The position numbers and the translations under genes are program-made. Under the pieces are notes generated by a model. It was given only the letters and a program-made list of their open reading frames with translations, was not told where the DNA came from and did not search any database. This document shows positions 24,301-36,300 of a DNA stretch of 64,000 nucleotides, in pieces. The stretch is from Pollenia angustigena (Eukaryota > Arthropoda > Insecta > Diptera > Polleniidae). The stretch lies in NCBI GenBank assembly GCA_930367215.1, contig OV884060.1, forward strand, positions 211,857,253-211,921,252. Direction: 5' to 3'. How positions within the stretch are numbered: position 1 is the first letter of the stretch; the number at the start of each line of letters is the position of its first letter.

Positions 24301-27300
24301 ATTTTAAGTTTTTAGCAATGCTCTTCATAACAAAACTATTCATTAAACAATATTAAGGTTTCAGCTATTTATAGGCCGATTTTTAAATAAAGCATTTCTA
24401 ATTTAAAGGAACTAAAGCTATTGAAACTGGAATTTTTACTTCTTCTTCTTTTATTTGCATATCCGTTATTCGAAAATGTATAAGCGTATGATACAATTAC
24501 ATTTATTTTTTGTTTTGACAATTTTATATAAATTAGGTTTGTACATATTATATTTTTGGCAGCTATTAGGATGCGCCTTTCCTCTTGATGTCCTGTTCTT
24601 TGTTGGATGTTTTTGAGCCGGTGGATTTCCCTTTTAACTCTGCCACGACTTCCTTCTACTTCGTCTTTGAGGATTGTTTGGATAAGATTGTATTTGTTCT
24701 TTCTCATTAGATGTCTCAAGTAGGAAATTTTCCGAGTTTTTATTGTTTTTTTTTTAACTCCTTATCAATGTTTACCCAGGCATACATTACGACTCTTCTA
24801 AATATTATGAACCGCCACAACTCTGTAAATACAAAATTGTGACTCTACCAAAAAAATATGGTACCATCACAACACTGTAGATACAAAATTACAACCTTAG
24901 TTTTTTAATACCGTTTTTAATTAAGATTCAACACCGGTACAACACCCTAAATACAAATAAACGACTTTAGTTTTTTAAAGTCGTATTTACCATAAAACTA
25001 TACCGCTACAACACTGTAAATATATACAAGAATTAAACCTTTATTTCCTAATACCGTATTTTATAATAATTCTATACCGCTACAACGCTGTATATACAAC
25101 AATTTTGTCTTATTAATTTAATAGTGTCGTATTAAAATGAAAACACAAAAACTATTTTAGGTATGAAAATATACAAATTTTTGCTTGTTTATTTAGCGAA
25201 TTTATATTTGTAACAATATTGAAAATAAGAATCGGAAGACGGTTGTGACTACGTTGTAAATTCGTGAATCCAACATTGTGAATTTATATTTACAGTACTG
25301 TGACAACACTAAAAAGAAGAGTCGAAAGACGCACATTTGGCGTTATCATTTTAATATTGTGACGACATTGTAAATTTGGTTAACAGTACGTTGTATTGAT
25401 GTTGATAGTACCCCCTGCAACGTCGGCACAGCGTCGTGGTGATTGTCTTTTTCTGCCTGGGTATTCTTCTTAGGATCTCGCTGTTTGGAACTCGGTCGGT
25501 CCATGGAATTTTTAAAATGTAACTTTATTTCCACATTGAAAATGCTTGTTGCATTTTCTCGTCCCCTCTTTTAATTAACACTTCAGCTGCGTATAGAAGG
25601 CCTCATACAAAGAATTTGGTGAATCGAATTTTCGTTGTCATATTGATGTCGTGGCTGGCTAGAATAGTTTGAAAAATGCATCGAATTTTTTTTTTAAGCA
25701 TCCCATTGACCATTTATCAAAGCACCTAGATTATGCGTTTATACCCGTCCAACTGCATACTTTTTATTTTTAAGGTTTTATTTTCGTGTATGGGTTTCCT
25801 GCTGATTATCATATAATTTATTTATTTTTTTAAATATGTATTTATTTGTTAGCCGCGTTTTGAAAGCCAGACATTGTGCTTGCTACTATCGTAGTGTCGT
25901 CAGCATGACGCCGTGCAATAAAGCCGTGCAATATGGCCTTATTTCTCAATGAATTGAGAAATAACGCCATATGGCTTTATTTTCATGTAAGGAGTGAAAT
26001 AACGCCATATGGCTTTATTTTCATGTAAGGAGTGAAATAAAGCCATATATGGCCATATTTCCCATTTAATTTTTTTTTCATGTAATTGCTATTTATTTAA
26101 AAATTGTTTTGTTGGTTTTTCTCTGGGTGTTTATATAAAAAATATAAGGAAAACACTTTTGGACGCAAGGATTTTCTCCTCTATGGTATAACAGAGACCG
26201 GCTTCGCTAACTAAAGATTCTCTGCATAGCCGGTCTTTGTTATACAATAGAGGAGAAAATCCTTGCGCCCGGCCGCACCTGACGCGTTTGTCCCAAGCCC
26301 GCGCTGCGAGCGCCCACCGTACGCGCTCTCCCCCTTCCACCTACCGTACCATATTTTTTTAACACTTGACAATGGCAACTCATTCTTTTGCCAATTTATA
26401 ACCATAACAATTACACTGTTATGGCGTTATTTTCACTTTAGTTGCTAAACGATTATGGTGTTATTGCACTTGGGTGGTGGTAATAAAGCCATATGGCTTT
26501 TTTCCTCAATTCATTTGGAAATAAAGCCATATGGCTTTATTTCCTATATTGTTTATGAAGATTCCATTTATTTGTTTCCCTTTTCTACTATGTCGACTAC
26601 ATATAACTTATTTATTAACTGGCCGATATTTTTTGTTTAAGCTATTTATGGTCCCATTTTGTTAAACATTTCAATGAGATTTATTTGATTTAAGGCGACT
26701 TAAAGTATTAAGACCGAGAGAAAAGATTAGCTCAGTTATTTATGGGCCGATATTTTTTGGTTTAAGCTATTTATGGTCACATTTTGTTAAACATTTCGAA
26801 ATTACATAATTACTCAGCTCAAGTTATTGAAACCGAGAGAAAAAAATTAAAGCAACATTTATAAAACTAATGAGCGCTTTTTAGTTTTTGAAAAAGTTCC
26901 GAAATGTTTCTGGCAACATATTTTTACAACTACGAAATAATGTAAGCTGCACTTATTTCGCGTGGAATTTTAAGCAAAAGCACTGATACGTACTGATTAT
27001 TAAATACGAAATAAAAAATTAAAATAACACAACCGGTAACAGTTTCGTATCCATATTTACTTTCTTTTTTTATTAAATTTTTTATTAAAAAAAATTATTT
27101 TTAGTAAAATACATGTGGGGTTTGTTTACATACGCAAAACAATGTCGCATACTTTGTAGGAATAAAATCGTCAAATTATACAAACTCGCATGATAGGCTT
27201 TACTGGTAAAAAATAGTTTAGTTTAACAAAAGGAAAATTCGTTTTATAAACCTTTCTTAAACCTGAGATAATTTTTATGAATAAGGCCTTTCATATTTTT

Positions 27301-30300
27301 AGTGTTATAAAAGAAATTGTACAGTATTTCTATTGCCAACGGCTTATCATAGAAACAATGTAAAGCTAACAATTTCACTTACCTTCCTTATAATATACTT
27401 TAAAGGAACTGTTGGAAATATCTGCTTAATAGTCGATGCTAAATCGGTTAAAATCACATCTGCATTCTGTAAATAAAGTAAAAACACGTAAACTACTAAT
27501 AAAATAAACTTCCAAACACAATTATTTAAAATTTAAACCTACCGAACTAAAATTGCCCGCATCACCAGTTGTCGCAAAATTATATGGACGATCGTTGGTC
27601 ACTATGGAAAAATGTGATGGCTTTTTACTTTCTACCGCCTGTATGTCCAAATAATGGAAATGACATTCAATCTAAAACAAAACAAAATAAAGATTACAAT
27701 AACATTAAATATTATTAACAATTTCAATTTATGCAATAAAAATACAAAATTATACCACCAACCTTTGTGGGAACTTTTGCAATAAGCAAATATATACGAA
27801 CTGGTGTAAAGACCTGCAAAGAGAGAGAGAGAGAGAGAGATAGAAATAAAAAAAATTACTTTACTGAGATATTAAAATATTTATGCCAAATGAATTCTTA
27901 AGTGCTTTTAGCATTTAAAAGTCACCTAATTTTTTTTAATTTATACATAATTTGCTATAATTGCTTTAACAGTAATAGCCGTACTCCGAATTAAATTTTA
28001 CTGGTATGTAAATGACATCTGACGGGGTGGTAAAGGAAATTGTTGTAGTGTTGTTAAATATCCATTCGAAATGGAAAAGAATAATTATTAAGTTCATTTT
28101 GGTGTACGCATAACTGAAAACCGAAAAATAAATAGCTGGACCGGCAAACGTTGTTCTACCATACAAATGAATTTTAGTGAATATTTTTTTTTTTCTATTA
28201 GGACCAGCACTCCGGGGATGACCCCTACTAATGTATTGCATTATGTTGGAACTAGGAAAAGAGATTGGGGAAGGAGGATAGAGGGAGTAGTGTTTGTGAA
28301 CATTCGATTTGAACTTAATCCTCAGGGAAACCAGGAATATGCTCTAAAAAAGTGTTTTATAGTGTGTTTATAAAGGGTGTCCCAACTAGAACGCAATTTT
28401 TAAATTTTAAATAAAACACAGATATTTAAAAAAAATTCGTGAAACTTTATTATATCGTAGAGTAGACAGAATGAGGTTATGTATGGCAAGATATCGTGCA
28501 GATGGCCGCCGCGGCTTTGCTACCACACACGCTATCATTTAATGAAATTTTCAATGACCTTTTTGCATAAATGCTGCGGTATTTCATTAATGCAGCGTCC
28601 AATTTCCTCTTTTAAGGCTTGAGTCGTCATCGGCTTATTCGCGTAAACCATCGACTTCAAAAAATCCCAAAGAAACAAATCTAAAGGTGTTAAATCGCAC
28701 GATCTAGACGGCCAATTCTGGTCTCCAAAACGCGAAATAACACGACCGGAAAATTACTGATGCAGCAATTGAATTGTTTCTCTGGCTGTATGGCATGTGG
28801 CGCCATCTTGTTGAAACCACATGCCCTCCACATTCATTTCTTCAATTCTAGGCAAGAAAAAACTGGTTATAATTTCACGATACCGAACACCATTGACTGT
28901 TTGCGCTTGACCTGCCTCATTTTCACAAAAAAAGCCCAGCCCAAAAATGTATATATATAAATGCCCCAAAAAGGCCAAAATGGCTTATTTAAAAGTCAAA
29001 TATTCAACAATTTAATAATATTTGCGGTGGGGTGTCATAAGGCTATGGGACATAAAGCCATATGGCGTCAAGTCCCATTCCATTGAGACATAAGGGCATA
29101 TGCCATTAAGTCTCAATGAAATGGGACTTAACGCCATAATTTTTTTCCGAAAAATGAGACATAAAGCCATATTTTTGATAATGATTGCATGTCACCCTAT
29201 TTCTTGTAAAAAATGCATTGTTGTTTCATGTCGTCCTGTTTTATGTCAAAAATGGCGGTATGAACTAAGTCCCCAATGAACTTTTCTCCTCTATGGTATA
29301 AAAAAACCGGCTTCGCTAACTAAAGCTTCTCTGCATAGCCGGCCTTCGGCCGGACGAGAAGATTTTCTCCTCAATGGTATAACAAAGACCGGCCCCTCAG
29401 AAAACCCTCATAAATAAGAGTTTTCTAGGAGTGTGCTCCTAAATTGCTCATAAAAATGAGTCTTTTCGGAGTCCTGAATTCTACAGGCTCCGAAATCAAT
29501 CAGAATTGCTCATAAATTAGGAGAGTAATCATAAAACGCTCAAGAAAAGGCATCTTTTAAAAGTCATATTTAGGAGCGCTCCGAAAATTGTTTGGTGGGT
29601 AGCTTGTTTTCTTTTTCTTGATAATTTAAATTTTTTGCGTTTGTCTGTCATTATTGTTATCATTTTGCGCTGTTCGGTTGTGGTTTTGATAAAATCTTTG
29701 AGAAATTGTACAAAAAGTAGGTTTATTTCTGTGTTTTTAAATAAAAAACTATCCATTTGAAGCCTTTGTTAAAAGAAAATTAGGTGTTTGGTCCGCTGAA
29801 ATTAGTTTAAAATGATTATGATTTCCATGCACAAAACGTATATTAATAAAACTTTTCCATTAAAAGCTAAAATCACAAATTTACATGCAAAGTGAATACC
29901 CTAATTTCAAGAAAAAGAAACACTCTTATAACACTCTTTTTTGGCTCCGAAATCCCTCTTTTATGACTCTTTTAAGACGTTGTTATGATTGATTTGTGAG
30001 CAAAGAGGCTCACAATTTTCCATACAAATCGTTAAATTTAGGAGTCCTAAAACGCTCATATTCGGTTTCATAGGAAAACACGCTCATATCTGAGGGTTTT
30101 AGGAGCTTTTTTATGAGCGTTTTGCTCATAAAAAGGAGTCCTAAAAGACTCTTTTGTTTGCTGGGATAGATTAAAAAAAAAAAATGTCAGAGTTAAAAAA
30201 GCTTTTTTTTAAGATACTTTTCCGATAATTAATATTTTGAAAGTCGCTTTTTATACTATTGAACCAACATATATTTTAAATAAATCATCGATTAAAAAAC

Positions 30301-33300
30301 TTGTAATTATTCGCTTCAATTAATTTGTGTCTAACTCGAACACATAACTCACTAATGAATTAATCAAAGAATATCAATTAATTGCGATTGCAAAATGAAA
30401 AAAAAAGCAGATATCGATCTAAAGAAGAAAAAAAAAGTAAACCTCATTATATTTTGAAATAAAAATCGAAATAATCATCTTTCATGTTGTAAATTCGCAG
30501 TTGCGTGGTAAAATATCGAATGATCATGTTCAATTGATCATCCATTTGATCATCTTTAGTGTGTTATTTCAATTGCCAGCAAACACTTAGACAAATTGCA
30601 AAATTGCAGATATTACTTTCGTGCACCTAAATATAAATTTGTGTGTGGATGTGTGTAGTTAACACCACTAAAGTTTATTTATTGTTGCATGCAGTTTTCA
30701 AATTTCAGCATATCTGTTGTACGTAATTTACAGCATGATATATGATCTTATTTATGAACATTAACACCCTCTGGTTTAAATGTCTGTCCGGTTATTGCTT
30801 CAGACATGCCAGGCATGCCATCATGGACAAATTGTGTACTTGAATGATTTTTGGTCATGGCTGAAATCGTCTAAAAATGAAAAACAAAGCGGCGGGAGAT
30901 TTAATATCCAAACGAATCTGAGAGAAATGTTTAAATAAAGTGAAAAAAGAATAAAAAGTAAAGAGTTTAGCGTGTGCTACTGTTTTACATTTAATACTAT
31001 TTTAATTTTATTGGTGCATATTTATTTTGTTAAAAGATATAAATAATTTCTTTTTTATGTGAATACAAACTTGCAAAAAGGCAAAATTAAGATTTTGTAT
31101 AAAGAATTAAGAAATTTGTATTATAGAGAAACTAACTACGTGTTCAATGCGTAATCAAAATAACAATCAATGCAAAATGTCTTTTATCTAAAGGATAATT
31201 GGCAGGTAATTGCTTTCATTCGTATGTGAAATTGGCACACCAAAAAGTCGAGACAAGAAAACCAAATTTATGGTCGTAAAATCTTAAAGGCATACTTTGT
31301 TTTTAAGGTACCCATACATTTGCAATATAATTGAGTACTTTATTGCTGTTGTTATTGTCGATATGCTTCACATTAATCAATAACTAATATGTATATGGCG
31401 CAATTTTTTATTGAATACAGGAAAATGTAAACAAAAGCAGCGCACACAATTGCGCATTGTAAAACATTGTCAAGATAAAAAAAAAATTTCCTTTTGCTCA
31501 AGACTCATGATCTTCTCCAATATATTGTGACATCCACCAATTTTGTACACCAATTGTACAATAATATTGCAAATGTATGGGTATCTTTAAATATTTAATC
31601 AAATTAACGGTATATTTTTCATTGTCATAGAAAACACAAAGTAGGAAATGCAATATCTCTGCAGAAAGGGCCGAGCCAGCAATTTTCATGGGATTTTGAA
31701 TAAAATACAAGAGCTTAAGAAAATTCCTTTAAAAACAAACAAATATTTACAAATTCTGTTTAAATAATTTTCACATACTTTTTGATATGAAAACTACTGG
31801 GCTATCTAGACATTTTTATACCCACACTACAATCGTAGGACCATAAGGGAAGATAGGGGGAAATTTCTTCCTCTCAGAAACTACCAAACCGATTTTAATA
31901 ATTTTTATAACAAAGATAGAACCATATCTATATGGACACAAAAGGTTTGCTTTGTTTAAAAAATAGGGCCACGTGGGGAGAAAGGGGCAATTTCTGCTTT
32001 TCAAACCGATTTTAATGATATATGTATCATATGGTCGCGCTTGACCGACTATACTTTATTACTTGTTTATTTATCAATTTAATTTATTACAATATATGGC
32101 CTCAGAACCAAGTGACATTTTTCCTCTTCCTCTTAGCTTCAAATATCACGTCTAGGTTACTTTGCAAAAAAGCTTCTTCAGAATTAACTTTCGTTCAAGC
32201 AATTACAATGGCATTAATTTACATGATCTTTCAAAAACACAAGATTCTATTACCCAAAATTAGGTTTATGTGGTAGATTGATCCATGCGGTTCGAACAAT
32301 ATTTTTGTCCGGAGAATATTTTTTTACTGAGAGTGTTCTGCAGAACGATTCACCCATGTCGGAAAATTTGACCGGAAAAACAAAGCTACCATATGCACGC
32401 AAAGAAAAAACATGGTTGTGGTAAACATATTCTAAGAGCAACATATTATGATAAGAATTATGATTGTAGTCACCATATTAAGATTATTATTGAATCATAT
32501 TATGACTAAATATACTTGTACTATTACATCATAATATTTTTCCCTTAATCATATTACTATTATGTTAATCATACTAAGTTAAGAAGTAATCAAATTATTG
32601 TCATGTTAATCATAATAAGTTAAGACATTAATCATATTATTGTCATGTTAATCATAATAAGCTAAGAAGTAATCATATTATCATCATGTTAATCATAATA
32701 AATTTAGAAGCAATCATATTATGATACAGCACCTTTCATAGCTGTCATAAAAATACAAAATAAATTAAAATATTTTTGCATCGATTTTTTATTTTGTGGC
32801 TTTTTACAATTTTTCTTAATGTTAATCAAATAGCGGAGTTCAATATAAGGCTTGCAAAATAGCAAATGAAAAATCTCTGGTTTTCATGGGCAACCGCGTG
32901 TGTCCATTTTTTCGATTTTAAGATGTTGATGAAATATCGTAGCACTTTTATAAAATATAACGAAATCTCTGTGTGTTTTGTTTTTGGATTTTACAAAAAA
33001 ACTATGATATTTTGCATTTGCACTATTAAATCACTAATACTTGAATGAACTCCGCTAATATTTTAATTTTTTAATTTCTTTTAACTTATTTTTTTTATGA
33101 AATTTTATCTTTTAATTGTTTAACCGCTCACAAATAAAAAAAACGACACAACTGCTTCAAAATTATTTTACAAATGGCGCTAACATAATATGATTAGAGT
33201 AAAAATAAATTGATTGCATTTTTAGCATAATATGATAAATGTATAGAAAGTTATAATGTTATGGCTATTAAATATCATGATATGGTTGTGAGAAAGTTGT

Positions 33301-36300
33301 TAGAAAAATAATTATTTTTCGGTCAATAATACTTAAATTCATAATTGCCATAAACATTGATATGTTTACAGTAACTATAATATTGTTGATATTAAATAAA
33401 AATAACAATTATTTGTGTACGACAACAATATATTGTTACATTAAACATAGTGTTGTTGCCGTAACCATGCCCAACCATATTTTTTCTCTGCGTGTGGTCT
33501 ACAGATGTAAGCAATTATACAAAATGGCAGCACAACTAGCAAACCATTTATTTTGAATTGTTTTCCAAAAGTGTGTTAAAGAAAATGGACGAAAAATGGA
33601 AACTTATTTTATTATTTTTAATTATATCATTTAATTATTCAGCAAACATACAATAATTTATTTTTTATGTACAAATTGGAAAAAAGTGCCAACTCAGTTC
33701 ATTTTGTTCTTAACAAAAATTCAAATTAAACCAATTCAAGAAAAAACTTGCCAAACTAAATAATTTCTCTCTCTCGCAAAAGTAAGACGTCAAACTCAAT
33801 ATCAAAAAAAATGTTGTCCGTTCAAAAATATTGTTCGGAACGCATGGGTGAATCGAGCTTTAGTGTGTCATTTTTTACATAAAAGTTTTAATTATCCTTC
33901 ATTCACAATAATAGCAACAATTTGGTTTTTCATAGCATAGAAACAAGCTTTCCCTCAACAAAAAATTTCAGTGTATTTATTAAAAATAAAAATTGGAAAT
34001 TAAGCACTTTAAATAATAATATTAATAATAAACTTTGTATTCCTAAAAATAACTTTGATAATAAATTTGCATGTGCCCGTGCAAAAAAAAACTGAACTGA
34101 CAAGTTTTTTTATTTTTGGTTTTCTTACTAATCATTTTTATCAAAGTTATTTTTGTTATTTTTGTTTTATACAAATAAAACCTTAAAGCGAATAAGATTT
34201 ATAAACACTCAAAGTCTTACTTGTATCAATATCAAAGCTTAAACAAAAATGCCAACAATAAACAGTGAGTTAATCTTTTCTTACATTTCCGTACATTTTT
34301 GTTGTTGGTTATTTTCATACAAAAGTGTGATATAATTATATGATTGATTTTTATATGTTTTGCAAAATGTTGTATTTAAACCAGGCCTGGAAATGATCGA
34401 TTTGTTTGGTGAAGTTTTAAAAATCTTTTAACACAAATTAAATTCTTCTTAATTTCTTACATATTTTTATTTAATTTCAATTTATTTTTTAAATGACTTA
34501 ATTTAAATTTCTTATTATCATTTCAACCCACATTAAAACTGCCATACCTGGTTTAATTTAATGGTGAATAGCAAATATTAAAGAAGAAAAAGTTATTATT
34601 AGGTAAAAAGAAATTTATTAAATAAATAATCTGTTCAGGCTCGAGGTCTGCTTTTATTCTTTAAATTCTCTATTTTTCAATATTTCGACATCCTTTGGAA
34701 TAACGAGTCATAAAAATTGCAACAATTAGTTTGTTTACTTTAACAGTTTACTTTAAGTGAATTGACATGTTCAATTATTGACATTTGGCAATAAGATATA
34801 GCAACGATACAACAATTTTACCCGTTCACAAGTGCATACAGAAATATCGTATTTTTTTACCGATAAGCCATACGACGGAACTTTTGAATTGGACAATAGA
34901 TTTACCGTCCTTAATAAAGCATTTTTTTTCATTCAAAACTATCTCATATTATCAAACACAAACTATTCCTTTAAAAGTATTTACACTTTGCTAATTTGTT
35001 AAACAATTACTAAATCAAGTGTTAAATGCCATAATCTTTAAAAAAGGCAAAAAAAGCAACATTAATATTATACATCATTTTGTATGTAAGTATATGCACA
35101 TTTGCATATATTTTTCACTATGTATATACTTAAACATTAACCCTTCTTTAGTACATATACTCCTTTGTACTCCAAGTAGGACATGTTTACAAGTATTTCC
35201 AACAACGAAAAAATGGAAAAATAAACTAACAAGAAAAAGAAATAAATAAAAAACCAACAACGACAAAGAATACAGAATAAAGGAATTCAGGTGTTAAATA
35301 TCAAAAAACAACAACAACAAAAACTACAGGACACTTTAAACGGCATTATTTAGTCCTTCATAAACAATTTACAACAATGAATTGTGAAAACAACAAAATA
35401 TTATATTACAACAATTGTCTTAATTAAACTTAAAAGTTTTATAGTTAAACAAAGGGAAAAAAGCAGCAGTAACAATAAAAGCCATTGAACGGATTTGAAT
35501 TGTTTTCTTTAAAAAATTTTCAATTAATTCATTAAGCTCCCTCCCTGTGGGGGTTTGTATTTCAACTTTATGTCTGTTAAGATATAAAAAATTTTTTTTC
35601 TACATTTTCGCAAATTCTTTATTAAATTTGAAAGTAAATGATAAATTCTGGTGATGTTATAATAAAGGGTATTCTATAAATAACGCAAGTCTTTAGACTT
35701 GTTTGTTCCATTAAACAAAAAAACAAAAAAAAAATCATAGTTTTAGGTTATTTAGGGTCAAATTTAGACCGTGAAGATTAAAAAAAATGTTCGTCGTGAT
35801 AAAAGAAAATATGCGTATAAAGAAGAAATCGTGGTCGGTTGTACAAGTGAGAGGTACGTTTATTGTGGCCGATTCTAAATCATACCCAGTTTGAGGTATG
35901 TTCAGTGGATTCCATGTGATTAATGAAGTGATTTAGTTGTAATCATGTCAATTTAAAGTGATTAACAAATAACTTCAATGTATCGTTCATCAACTCGATT
36001 ATGATGTGATAAGAGCTTAATCACGTTCGAGGTGCTTAAACGCGTTTATAAACCCAAGTCTGAACAGAATTAGGCCGCCCCTATGTTCCTCTTACGAACG
36101 ATAGGAACTAATATAATAACATATGTATGTTAGAGCGACTCACCAAAAAAAGTGCTCGATGTACCCTCCTAAAAATAAACCTTGGACTTTTTTAAGATGA
36201 CATTTTAAATATTTCGGCTCCAGCTTTGACCTCTCGTGAGCTGTACCAGTTTGAAAAAGGGTCTATTTTTTATGTTTTGTTAACCCATTTCGTCCCAGCG

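Larger units (their letters stand above)
32275..33855. mobile_element. foldback element with GTTCGAACAATATTTTTG ends
   Basis: The left end (CATGCGGTTCGAACAATA) is mirrored at the right (TATTGTTCGGAACGCATG), with GATTCACCCATG-like outermost words. It contains a second inverted-repeat element, 32396-33494. Confidence 0.65.

Noticed and set aside
26131..26448. Overlapping GC-rich frames on both strands
   Set aside because: They are produced by the palindromic module at 26168-26275 and its GC-rich flank; symmetrical coding on both strands is a hairpin artefact.
31498..31710. 70-residue minus-strand frame that looked exon-like ([17 protein letters not shown])
   Set aside because: It straddles the right border of the MITE at 31311-31582, and the remaining part resembles a common non-coding repeat of this region. 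No splice or start context supports it.
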